This document shows positions 1-8,534 of a stretch of DNA of 64,000 nucleotides, one piece after another. This DNA comes from Denitromonas ohlonensis. GTDB lineage: Bacteria; Pseudomonadota; Gammaproteobacteria; Burkholderiales; Rhodocyclaceae. The stretch spans positions 1 through 64,000 of the forward strand of contig NZ_VMNI01000005.1 in NCBI RefSeq assembly GCF_007625205.1. Reading direction: 5' to 3'. The notes below the pieces were generated by a model. It made no database searches and was not told the DNA's origin. It was given only the letters and a program-made list of their open reading frames with translations. Numbering within the stretch: position 1 is the first letter of the stretch; every line of letters starts with the position of its first letter. Made by a program: the position numbers and the translations under genes.

Positions 1-732
1 ACCGACAACGGCGACCTGGTCCCCGTGACCACGGCGGTGACCATCGCCGCCGGCGCCACGAGCGCGAGCTTCAACGTGTCGACGCTCGACGACGCCTACG
101 CCGACAGCGGCGAGACCTTCACCGCCAGCATCGCCAGCACCTCGGGCGGCGGCTACGAGAATCTCGTGGTTGGCACCAGCAGCGTGACCACGACCATTCT
201 CGACCAGACCGGTAGCGACAATCCTCCGGGAGCCGAAGACACCGCGACGATCAGCATCGCCGGTCAGGCCTCGGTCGTCGAAGGCGAAGTTGCCACCTAC
301 ACCGTGAGCGTGGACAAGGCCCCGGCCTCGGCGCTGACGGTCAACGTCGTCACCGGCCACGTCACCACCGACAACGGCGACCTGGTGCCGGTCACCACGG
401 CCGTCACCATCGCCGCCGGCGCCACCAGCGCGAGCTTCAACGTCACGACACTGGATGACGCCTACGCCGACAGCGGCGAGACCTTCACCGCCAGCATCGC
501 CAGCACCTCGGGCGGTGGCTACGAGAATCTGGTTGTTGGCACCTCAAGCGTGACCACGACCATCGTCGACCAAGTGGGCAGCGACGATCCTCCGGGAGCC
601 GAAGACACCGCGACGGTGTCGATCAGTGGTCCGGATACCGTGCCCGAAGGCAGCAACGCCACCTACACCGTCACCCTCGACAAGGCACCGACGACGGACG
701 TGACGCTGAACGTGACGCTCACCCACGTCGAT
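1..732 (+). repeat. Two tandem 366-bp in-frame repeats of the adhesin
   Basis: The unit beginning ACCGACAACGGCGACCTG at position 1 recurs at 367, a 366-bp (122-codon) period. The copies differ mostly at scattered silent positions. A third, clearly diverged unit starts near 733 (SGDITSVPATVTIAAGATTA). The unit begins mid-domain at the window edge, so the array probably extends leftward. Repeats this similar allow copy-number change by recombination and are prone to assembly collapse. Confidence 0.9.
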
Positions 733-3700
733 ACGGTGTCGGGCGACATCACCAGCGTGCCAGCGACGGTGACGATCGCCGCAGGGGCGACCACCGCGAC
801 CTTCGATGTGAGCACCTTTGATGACGCGATTCAGGAGCCGGGCGAAAGCTACAGTGTTTCGATCGCGCTGCCTGGCGTGCCGGGGGGGGGCTTCGAGAAT
901 CTGGTGATCGGCACGGGCAGCAGGACGACGCAGATCCTCGACAATGATCCGGATGCAGTTAATGACGTGATCAGCACCAATGAAGATGTGCCGGTCGTGA
1001 TTGCGGTTCGTGGCAACGATACCGACCCCAATGGTGATCCGCTGACCGTCACTGCGGTGACTCAAGGAACCAACGGGACGGTGGTGATTGACGGCGCCAC
1101 GGGGAATCCGATTTACACGCCGAACCCCAATTTCTTCGGCGCTGACACCTTCACCTACACCATCACGGATGGCAACGGCGGTTTTGATACGGCGACCGTG
1201 ACGGTCAATGTGGTTTCGGTGAACGACGGACCGATCGCCGTCGCGGATACCAATACGGTCAGCGAAGATGCCGCGAGCGTGTCGGGCGATGTCACGCCGG
1301 GCACGCCGACGCAAGACCGCGACGTCGATGGTGACGTGCTGACGGTGGTTGGTGTAGCGGCGGGTACGCCGGGCACGCCGCCGTCGGGCAGCGTGGGGGC
1401 GTCGGTCGCAGGTACCTATGGTGCGGTCACCATCAATGGCGACGGCAGCTACACCTATGTGCCGGGCGCGGGCGCGCAGGCCTTGTCGGCCGGTCAGACG
1501 GCGAATGACGTCTTTACTTATCGCATCAGCGATGGCAACGGTGGCTTCGCCCAGACGACGCTGACCATCACCATTACGGGTGCCGAGGATGTGCCGCTGG
1601 GTCGTGACGAGACGGTGACGACGGCCGAGGACGTGGCTTACGTGTTCTCGCTGGCCAACTTCCAGATGAACGATGCGGAGGATGGCAACCCGAGCAACCC
1701 GACCTCGGTGCGGATTGATTCTCTGCCGGCGGATGGTTCGCTGACACTCAATGGGGTGGCAGTGACCGTTGGCCAGGTGCTGAGCGGCGCGAACATCAGC
1801 GCGGGCCAGTTGGTCTTTACGCCGGCACCGCAGGCGAACGGCAACAACTACGCCAATTTCGACTTCAGTGTGCGCGATAGCTCCGGCTTGTTTGATCCGG
1901 CGCCGAACACCGTGACGGTCAACGTGACGCCGGTGGACGACGGCGCGCCGCTGGCGGCCAACGATGCCTTCATGACCACCGCGAATACGCCGATCATCAT
2001 CACCGCAGGCCAGTTGCTGGCCAACGACGTGTTGCGTGACCACGCCACCATCACCAGCGTCAGCTCGGTGAGCAGCGGTACGCTGACCGACAACGGTAAC
2101 GGCACCTGGACCTATGTGTCGCCGACTGCCGGCCCGGCCAGCTTCACCTACACGCTGACCGACGATGATGGCCAGACCAGCACCGCCACGGTGAATCTGA
2201 CCGTGGTGAGCGCGCGCGATGACCTTGCCACCGTGTATGAAAGCGGCTTGGCGGCGGGTTCGGGCGGCGGTGCCACCATCGTGTCGGGCAACCTGTTTGC
2301 CAACGACGGTGGCGGCACCTCGCTGCTCAGTATTGGTGGTGTGACAGATGGCGGTGCGGGCGATATGGACTCGCGCGCTGGCTATATTTCCATCGATACC
2401 GCGATCGGCAATCTGATCGTCGATACGGCGGGGGCAAATGCGGGCGACTACACCTACACGTTGCTCGACCGCGCTGACAACAGCGCGGCGGCCAACGACC
2501 TGAGCGTGACCGAGGTGTTCAACTACACCTCCAACGCCACCTCGGCCGCGCTGCGCATCAACGTGATTGACGATGTGCCGCTATCGTTCGACCGCACGGT
2601 GCAGGTCTCCGAAGACCAGGTGCCCAGCTACAACCTGGTGCTGGTGCTCGACGTGTCCGGCTCGATGGACATCGAGTCGGCGGCCGGTGAAGTGCGCCAG
2701 TTGAATGCCGACGGCACCATCACCATCACCACCCGTCTGCAGATGGCCAAGGACGCCATGAAGGAACTGGTGGCCGAGTACTACAACCAGGCGCAGAGCG
2801 TGTCGGTGACGCTGATTACCTTCGATAGCTCGGCGACCATCGTCAACCCGGGTGCGCCGCTGACTGACAAGAACGCGACGCTGGCGGCAATTGATGGCCT
2901 GGACGGCTCGGGGGGCACCAACTACGAGAGCGCGCTGGGCGCGGTGCAGACCGCCTTTGGCACCATTGATACGAGCCTGAAGAACACGCTGTACTTCATC
3001 TCGGATGGTGAGCCCTCCGTGGGCAACCTCACCGATCCGGCCGGTGCGTCGGGCTATACCACCTGGATTGCCAACAACGCGGTGGATGCCTATGCGGTCG
3101 GTATCGGTACCGGTATCGCCAACACCGGCCCGCTGAACTCGATCCACAACGTCGACGCCGATGGCGACGGCGTGGTCGACCCCGCGATCATCGTGCCCGA
3201 CCTCAACGATCTGGACTCCGCGCTGTTGTCCACCGTGCCGACCGCTTACGGCGGCAACGTGGTGAGCAACGCCAACGTGGGTAACGTGCTCGGCGCCGAC
3301 GGCGGCTACATCCAGACCATCGAGATCATGCTCGACAGCAACAATGACGGTACGCCGGATCAGCTGGTCACCTTTACCTACGACTCGGGGTTGAACCAGG
3401 TCTCGCAGAACAGCAGCTTCCTGACGGGTTACCCGGTGGCGGGCGACCTGGTGACCTTGGCCGCGGGCCAGGGCTTTGGCATGGGGACGCTGACTTTCAA
3501 CTTCAAGACGGGCGACTACACCTTCTTTACCAATGGCTCGGCAACCGAAGGCGACAGTTTTGAGCTGCACTTTGTGGCGCGCGACAACGACGGCGATGTT
3601 TCGCCATCGACGCTGTTGCGCGTTGAAGTCGCCGACGGTCAGCCGATTGCGCGGCCGGACTCGGACACGCTGCTGGCCAACCAGACGCATTTCGAAGGCA

Positions 3701-5214
3701 ACGTGATCTCCGGGCTTGGCACTGACGGTGGCCTGCCGCAAGGGCAACAAGTGGCCAGTTTCTCGGCCGCGGGCGGCGGCGTCGACAAAGCCGTCGATGG
3801 CGCAGAAGTCACCTCGGTGACCTTCCAGGGCGCAACCTACGATCTGACCACCAATGCCTCCGGCAGCGGTGCGGGCTTTACCTGGACGGTCAACAACGGT
3901 CAGCTGAACTGGACCGCGACCAGCGGTGGTTCGTCTTTGGTGTTCAGCAAGACGGGCTTCTACGACTACACGCCCCCGACGGCCGATGTGCCGGTCACGC
4001 CGACCAGCGCGGCCGTGACGACCTTGTTCAATACCTCGAGCAACGCCACGGCCAATGGTGTGCTGTTGTCGGGGGTCAGCCGCACGGGCGCTGCGCAAGC
4101 GCTGAGTTACAACAACTCGAGCGGCACTAGCAACGACGGTGTCGGCGTCAATGGTGGCGACTCGAGCAGCCGTCTCGACAACCTCGAGACCTTGGTGGTG
4201 CGCTTCAATCAGGGCATCCATACGCAAGGTGTTCAGGATGTGAGCTTTGTGGTGGCGACCAATGCCAGTAACCTGGGCTCGACGAGCGGCACGGTGCGCG
4301 CGCTGACCTACAGCGTGTTCGATGTGGCCGGCAACCTGCTGGGCCGTTTCTACAGCACCAACGAAGGCGTCGTGACGCTGCCGTCCGAGTACAGCAATAT
4401 CGGGTGGGTCGAGATCGAGGCTAATAGTGCAGCCGAGGCCCGGATCACCAGCGTCAGCTTCGAGTCAGTGCAGCCCAACGTTGCCGCGGCCGTCGCCCCG
4501 GTCGAGATCGGCTACACGCTGACCGATACGGACGGCGACACCAGCAGCGCGGTGCTGACGACCCGCATCATCTCCAACAGCATCTTTGGCGATGACATCA
4601 ACGACACCCTGACGGGCACCACGGGCAACGATCGTATCGTCGCCGGCGCCGGCAACGACGTCGTCAACGGTGGCGCAGGCCATGACGTTCTCGAGGGGGG
4701 CGCGGGAAATGACACGCTCAATGGCGGCGATGGCAATGACGTGTTGCGCGGTGGTACGGGCAGCGACACGCTGGTCGGCGGCGCCGGCAACGATGTGTTG
4801 TCGGGCGGCGAGGGCAGCGACGTGCTGACCGGCGGACTCGGCGCCGATGTGTTCGAGTGGACGCTGGCTGCACGCGGCGTGTCGGGTACGCCGTCAGTCG
4901 ATCGTGTGACTGACTTCGATACCGCATCGGTGGCCTCTGGGGGCGACGCGCTGGATCTGCGTGACCTGCTGCAGGGCGAGCAACACCTTGGCAACGACGC
5001 AGGCTCGCTGCTCAACTACCTGCACTTCTCGCAAAGCGGTGGAAACACCATCGTGCATGTGAGCAGCAACGGCGGCTTTACCGGTGGCTACAGCGCCGGC
5101 AAGGAAGATGTGACCATCACGCTCGACGGGGTCAACCTGTTCAGCGGCGGCTTGAGCTCCGACCAGCAAGTGATTCAGGATCTGCTGTCGAAGGGCAAGC
5201 TGATTACCGACTGA
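1..5214 (+). CDS. Giant RTX adhesin (LapA/BapA-like), C-terminal part
   Basis: The frame is open at the left edge, so the start lies outside; 1737 residues are visible. Reading from the edge: two near-identical 122-residue Calx-beta/Ig-like repeats and a diverged third (residues ~1-318), a cadherin-like domain (~318-408, with NDTDPNGDPLTV), VCBS/Ig-like domains (~408-870), a von Willebrand A domain (~877-1080) with a complete MIDAS (DVSGSMD, TNYES, ISDGEPS), then about nine RTX nonapeptides (GGxGNDxL, ~1537-1620) and a C-terminal type I secretion signal. This is the layout of a surface adhesin exported by an ABC/membrane-fusion/TolC system, with calcium folding the RTX part outside the cell. 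The LapD-, LapG- and TolC-like genes that follow support LapA-type control. The N-terminal retention module and LapG cleavage site are not in view, and no lapB/lapC-like transporter genes are present in the window. Confidence 0.93.
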   Translation, partial: TDNGDLVPVTTAVTIAAGATSASFNVSTLDDAYADSGETFTASIASTSGGGYENLVVGTSSVTTTILDQTGSDNPPGAEDTATISIAGQASVVEGEVATYTVSVDKAPASALTVNVVTGHVTTDNGDLVPVTTAVTIAAGATSASFNVTTLDDAYADSGETFTASIASTSGGGYENLVVGTSSVTTTIVDQVGSDDPPGAEDTATVSISGPDTVPEGSNATYTVTLDKAPTTDVTLNVTLTHVDTVSGDITSVPATVTIAAGATTATFDVSTFDDAIQEPGESYSVSIALPGVPGGGFENLVIGTGSRTTQILDNDPDAVNDVISTNEDVPVVIAVRGNDTDPNGDPLTVTAVTQGTNGTVVIDGATGNPIYTPNPNFFGADTFTYTITDGNGGFDTATVTVNVVSVNDGPIAVADTNTVSEDAASVSGDVTPGTPTQDRDVDGDVLTVVGVAAGTPGTPPSGSVGASVAGTYGAVTINGDGSYTYVPGAGAQALSAGQTANDVFTYRISDGNGGFAQTTLTITITGAEDVPLGRDETVTTAEDVAYVFSLANFQMNDAEDGNPSNPTSVRIDSLPADGSLTLNGVAVTVGQVLSGANISAGQLVFTPAPQANGNNYANFDFSVRDSSGLFDPAPNTVTVNVTPVDDGAPLAANDAFMTTANTPIIITAGQLLANDVLRDHATITSVSSVSSGTLTDNGNGTWTYVSPTAGPASFTYTLTDDDGQTSTATVNLTVVSARDDLATVYESGLAAGSGGGATIVSGNLFANDGGGTSLLSIGGVTDGGAGDMDSRAGYISIDTAIGNLIVDTAGANAGDYTYTLLDRADNSAAANDLSVTEVFNYTSNATSAALRINVIDDVPLSFDRTVQVSEDQVPSYNLVLVLDVSGSMDIESAAGEVRQLNADGTITITTRLQMAKDAMKELVAEYYNQAQSVSVTLITFDSSATIVNPGAPLTDKNATLAAIDGLDGSGGTNYESALGAVQTAFGTIDTSLKNTLYFISDGEPSVGNLTDPAGASGYTTWIANNAVDAYAVGIGTGIANTGPLNSIHNVDADGDGVVDPAIIVPDLNDLDSALLSTVPTAYGGNVVSNANVGNVLGADGGYIQTIEIMLDSNNDGTPDQLVTFTYDSGLNQVSQNSSFLTGYPVAGDLVTLAAGQGFGMGTLTFNFKTGDYTFFTNGSATEGDSFELHFVARDNDGDVSPSTLLRVEVADGQPIARPDSDTLLANQTHFEGNVISGLGTDGGLPQGQQVASFSAAGGGVDKAVDGAEVTSVTFQGATYDLTTNASGSGAGFTWTVNNGQLNWTATSGGSSLVFSKTGFYDYTPPTADVPVTPTSAAVTTLFNTSSNATANGVLLSGVSRTGAAQALSYNNSSGTSNDGVGVNGGDSSSRLDNLETLVVRFNQGIHTQGVQDVSFVVATNASNLGSTSGTVRALTYSVFDVAGNLLGRFYSTNEGVVTLPSEYSNIGWVEIEANSAAEARITSVSFESVQPNVAAAVAPVEIGYTLTDTDGDTSSAVLTTRIISNSIFGDDINDTLTGTTGNDRIVAGAGNDVVNGGAGHDVLEGGAGNDTLNGGDGNDVLRGGTGSDTLVGGAGNDVLSGGEGSDVLTGGLGADVFEWTLAARGVSGTPSVDRVTDFDTASVASGGDALDLRDLLQGEQHLGNDAGSLLNYLHFSQSGGNTIVHVSSNGGFTGGYSAGKEDVTITLDGVNLFSGGLSSDQQVIQDLLSKGKLITD

Positions 5215-5262
5215 TAGGGCGCAGCCCGGCGGGTGCCGGGCTGCCGCCGCCAAGGAGCCACC

Positions 5263-5583
5263 ATGGTTTTTGTCAAACGTGATGCAGAAGGGCACATCGT
5301 GTCGGCGAGCCTGACGCAGGATGCAGCGCATCCCGAGTTGGCCGATGCGAGCGATCCGGCTGTGGCCGGCTTTGCCCGCGCCCTGATGGGCGAAGATCCG
5401 TTGGCCGACTCGGACATGCGTCTGGTGCGGGTGCTGGAGGACGTGATTGATCTGCTGATCAGTCGCGACGTGATCCGCTTTACCGACCTGCCGCAGGCGG
5501 CACAGTCCAAGCTCATGGAGCGCCGGTCAATGCGTCAGTCGCGCGGTGGTCTGGATTTGCTGGGGGGCGATGATTTCGTCTGA
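5263..5583 (+). CDS. Small conserved protein next to adhesin and lapD
   Basis: A 106-residue cytoplasmic protein beginning MVFVKRDAEGHIVSAS. The ATG at 5263 follows a clean AAGGAG at 5252-5257; a GTG ten codons upstream has no such site. It lies 48 bp after the adhesin stop and before a bidirectional terminator, so it is probably cotranscribed with the adhesin. It has no signal peptide or membrane segment, and an acidic, helical-looking middle (DMRLVRVLEDVIDLLISRDV). From memory, similar short proteins in pseudomonads and betaproteobacteria carry the misleading label 'tryptophan synthase subunit beta-like'. Nothing here resembles TrpB catalytic sequence. Function unknown; a role with the adhesin is suggested only by position. 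Confidence 0.8.
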   Translation: MVFVKRDAEGHIVSASLTQDAAHPELADASDPAVAGFARALMGEDPLADSDMRLVRVLEDVIDLLISRDVIRFTDLPQAAQSKLMERRSMRQSRGGLDLLGGDDFV

Positions 5584-5601
5584 AGTACAGACCGAGCCGA
5601 T

Positions 5602-5641
5602 AAAAAGAAACACCCCCGTCGCGACGGGGGTGTTTCTTTTT
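5602..5641. terminator. Bidirectional terminator, perfect 40-nt palindrome
   Basis: Perfect self-complementary sequence centred at 5621/5622: AAAAAGAAACACCCCCGTCG followed by its exact reverse complement. It forms a GC-rich stem with U-runs in both directions, between the rightward adhesin operon and the leftward lapG-lapD pair. Confidence 0.9.
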
Positions 5642-5652
5642 GGGCGCTGCGT

Positions 5653-7599
5653 TCAGTGTCGAATGCCCGGCCCGGTGAGCCCGTCGAAGCCGAGCGCGTC
5701 CAGTTGCTCCGCCTCGGTGTGGCTGGTGACGCCCTCGGCGATGACCTGCATGCCCATGGTGTGGGCGATGGTCGCCAGGCCGCGAAGGAAGGTCTGGTTG
5801 CCGGGGTTCTGGTCAATGCCACGGATGACCGCCGCGCTGATCTTGAGGTAGTCGAGGCCGACGTCGTGCAACTCGCCGATGCGGCACACCTGCTGGCTGA
5901 CATGCTCCAGACCGATGTGACAACCGAGTGGCTTGAGTCGCCGGCACAGCGCGCGGAACTCGACGCCGTGGCGGAAGGCCGCGCCTTCGGGCAGGTCGAT
6001 CCACAGTTGCTGCGCCGCTGCAGGTTGGGCGCTCAGCAACTCGGCGATCCGGCTGATGGTCGGCGCGTGGCACATGGATGCGGCCGACAGGTTGATGCAC
6101 ACCCCAGTGCCTTGTTTGGCGATCAGCGCCAGCGCCTGTTCGGCCACGGTTTCGTCGATGCGCGAGAGCAGGCCGCAACGCGTGGCCCAGGGCAGGACGT
6201 CGCCCGCGGTGAGCTCCACGTCATCGGTCGGGTGCTGCATGCGCACCGGGGTTTCGATGTGAAGGAGCTCGCGGTGGCGGTTCATGACCGGGAACTGCGC
6301 CAGGTGGAAGCGACCGGTGTCCAGCGCTTGCGCGATCAGCGCACGCCAGCCGGCCAGATCCGTGGCCGGGCGGGTCGCCGGATTAACGTGTTCGATCTGC
6401 GGCTGCGTGTCGGGCAGTAGTTCGGAGCGGTCGAGCGCGACGTCGGCGTGAGCGAGCAGTTGCGGCAGTGCGTCGCCGCGTTGATAGCACGCGATGCCGA
6501 CGGGCAGGGCCCGGTACGCGTCCGGCAGGCTATTACTGACGGCCAGTTCGAGCTGCTCGGTGAGCGTGCTGGCGAGCGCGTCTGGCGTGTCGAGTGCCGG
6601 CGCGAGGATGGCGAAGTCAGTCCCGTTGAGGCGTCCGATGAGCCAGGTGCCGTCGTCGGGGAGCATCGCTTTGAGGCTGTCGGCAAGCTTGCGCAGCAGC
6701 GCGTCGGTGGTCGCCCGGCCGAGTGATTCGTTGAGCTGGATGAGGTGCGTCAGGCGCACGATCACCAAGGCGCCGTGGCGGGGGGCGGTGTCGCTCTCGA
6801 GCGTGTGCGCCACCTGGGCCAGGAAGTGCTCGCGGTTGAGCAAGCCGCTCACCGCATCGTGCTGAACCGCTTGGCGCAGTCCTTCGAGCCGGGCGGACTC
6901 CTCTTCGAGCATGGTGCGCACGCGGTTGCTGAGGGTGTTCATGGCGGTGACCACCGCGGCAAATTCCGGTGTGTCGGGCGTGTCGGTGCTGATGAAGCGG
7001 CGCTCGCCGATGGCGCGTGCCTGATCAACCACGCGGCCCAGCGGACGGAGCAGGGCGCGCAGCAACACACTGCCCAGCGCGCCGATCAGCAGCGCGCCGG
7101 CGACGAACCAGGTCAGCAGTTGCAGCGTGCCCTGCCACAGACTGCTGTAGGCAAAGGCCGGATCGCTCTTGAGCGTCAAGGTGGCGAAGGGCGTCCAGCC
7201 ATCGCTGACCAGGCTCCTGGCCGGTTCCGAGCGAATCGGCACCAATGCCCGGAACCATGCGGGCGCCTGCGCGTCGGCTGAGCCGGGCGCGGCGCTGGCG
7301 ATGGCCGCGGTGTCGATGCTGCGCTCCATGATCACGGTCTGATTGGCGGGCTCGACCAGGCGGATGAATTCGTAGTGGCTGTTGTCGAACTGCGCCGCCA
7401 GCAGCAACTCCAGCGTGGTTGGATCTTTGGGTAGCTGGGTCATGGCCAGCGCCAGCGCGTTGGCGTTGTCGAGGTTCTTGCGGTGCAACTCCTGCTGGAG
7501 GTAGTCGCGCGCCGACAAGGTGCTGACGACAAAGCTGACGCCGAGCGCGGTGAGCATCACCACCACAATGGCGAGCCACAGTTGTTTGATCAAAGACAT
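5653..7599 (-). CDS. lapD: LapD-like c-di-GMP receptor (degenerate GGDEF/EAL)
   Basis: 648 residues from ATG 7599 (MSLIKQLWLAIVVV), which has AGAAGGA just upstream; a TTG six codons earlier is less likely. Order: N-terminal membrane helix, periplasmic LapD/MoxY-type sensor domain, second helix (~residues 150-175), HAMP, GGDEF, EAL. The GGDEF site reads GRLNGTDF (~residue 320) and the EAL site reads IETPV (~446), so both catalytic signatures are lost. That is the hallmark of LapD, an inner-membrane receptor that binds c-di-GMP through its dead EAL domain and sequesters the LapG protease in the periplasm, keeping the adhesin on the surface. It lies 28 bp downstream of the lapG-like gene, in the same operon. 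c-di-GMP binding is inferred. Confidence 0.9.
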   Translation of the reverse strand: MSLIKQLWLAIVVVMLTALGVSFVVSTLSARDYLQQELHRKNLDNANALALAMTQLPKDPTTLELLLAAQFDNSHYEFIRLVEPANQTVIMERSIDTAAIASAAPGSADAQAPAWFRALVPIRSEPARSLVSDGWTPFATLTLKSDPAFAYSSLWQGTLQLLTWFVAGALLIGALGSVLLRALLRPLGRVVDQARAIGERRFISTDTPDTPEFAAVVTAMNTLSNRVRTMLEEESARLEGLRQAVQHDAVSGLLNREHFLAQVAHTLESDTAPRHGALVIVRLTHLIQLNESLGRATTDALLRKLADSLKAMLPDDGTWLIGRLNGTDFAILAPALDTPDALASTLTEQLELAVSNSLPDAYRALPVGIACYQRGDALPQLLAHADVALDRSELLPDTQPQIEHVNPATRPATDLAGWRALIAQALDTGRFHLAQFPVMNRHRELLHIETPVRMQHPTDDVELTAGDVLPWATRCGLLSRIDETVAEQALALIAKQGTGVCINLSAASMCHAPTISRIAELLSAQPAAAQQLWIDLPEGAAFRHGVEFRALCRRLKPLGCHIGLEHVSQQVCRIGELHDVGLDYLKISAAVIRGIDQNPGNQTFLRGLATIAHTMGMQVIAEGVTSHTEAEQLDALGFDGLTGPGIRH

Positions 7600-7627
7600 G
7601 ACCGGGTCCTTCTGCAAGGTGCGTACA

Positions 7628-8335
7628 TCATTGTTCGAATCCTTCGTCGCGCAAGCGGGCGATCAGGTCGCGCCAGCGCGACAGGCGCTCTGAGGGGCGG
7701 GCGGCCGCGGTGCTTGAACCCGCCACCCACAGACCACTGCTGTTGAAACTGAACACCGGGAACAGATCGGTGCGGCGAGAGGCCGGCTGAATGTCGCCGA
7801 CCAGGTTGTCGAGCACCAGCGGTTCGCTGGTCGGCGTGTCGAAGTAGCCCAGCACCATGTGCGCCTGGGTCAGCGAACTGCGTTCGCCGCCGATTTTGGC
7901 GCGGACATAGATCAGACGCAATTTTTCATCGGGCACGCCGAGCAGACGCAGCGACAGATACTTTGCAATCACGAAGTCTTCGCAGTCACCGGCGCGTTTG
8001 GCGAGGGTTTCGAGTGGCGTCGCCCAGTAGTCTTTTTGCTGCCAGACCACGACGTCATCGAGGAACTGAACCTGGCGGTTGAAGAAATCGTTGGTCTCGC
8101 GCAACTGCTCGGCTTCGGGCTTGTCCTGCATCTGCGCCATTGAGGCGCGCCAGTGTTGAACGCGGCCGACAACCTGGTCGTCATAGCGCTGGCGGGCGGT
8201 CTGCTCGACCTTGTCGAGCCCGGGATTTGCGCTCGCCAGCAGGCACACCGCCACGCCCGCCAGCGCGTGACAAAGCCCCCGCGCCAGCTTGCGGGTCCGC
8301 GGGCGAAGGCTGAAGCCTGCGGCCGGGTCGGTCAC
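7628..8335 (-). CDS. lapG: LapG-like periplasmic cysteine protease
   Basis: 235 residues of the bacterial transglutaminase-like cysteine protease family (DUF920/Peptidase_C93). Catalytic residues can be read: Cys in RAGDCEDFVIAKY, His in LTQAHMVLGYFD, Asp in LVLDNLVGD. An N-terminal export segment (ARGLCHALAGVAVCLLASA) follows a basic stretch. The GTG at 8335 is the only upstream in-frame candidate before a stop and has no strong ribosome site. LapG proteins are calcium-dependent and clip LapA-type adhesins at an N-terminal site to release cells when c-di-GMP falls. The paired lapD and nearby adhesin make that the likely role. The substrate's cleavage site is outside the window. Confidence 0.92.
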   Translation of the reverse strand: MTDPAAGFSLRPRTRKLARGLCHALAGVAVCLLASANPGLDKVEQTARQRYDDQVVGRVQHWRASMAQMQDKPEAEQLRETNDFFNRQVQFLDDVVVWQQKDYWATPLETLAKRAGDCEDFVIAKYLSLRLLGVPDEKLRLIYVRAKIGGERSSLTQAHMVLGYFDTPTSEPLVLDNLVGDIQPASRRTDLFPVFSFNSSGLWVAGSSTAAARPSERLSRWRDLIARLRDEGFEQ

Positions 8336-8534
8336 GTCAGAAACGCTTTGTCATAACGGGGGGGTCGGGCGCAGCAAATGAAAATAAAGGTGAATTAACG
8401 CGAAGTTTCAACGATTAGTGTCTGCCGAATCACAACTTTATTACGGTACTCATGAATTGGTTGGGCTAACATCGGCCGCTATCGCTTTCCTCCAATCCGT
8501 TGTTTAACGGACTGCCGACGCCATTTTTAAGACT
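8336..8534. other. Divergent intergenic region lapG / TolC-like gene
   Basis: Visibly more A/T-rich than its surroundings, and must hold promoters for both divergent genes. I found no -35/-10 pair with good spacing on either strand, so no promoter is assigned. Confidence 0.4.

Noticed and set aside
1..732. Adhesin repeats as a CRISPR-like or satellite array
   Set aside because: The 366-bp units are in frame and translate into Ig-like domains; they are coding repeats.
544..4227. Two long minus-strand open frames (499 and 548 codons) under the adhesin
   Set aside because: They are antisense shadows of a high-GC repeat gene: Arg/His/Val/Gly-rich composition, no family motifs and no ribosome sites. 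The plus-strand frame has clear domains.
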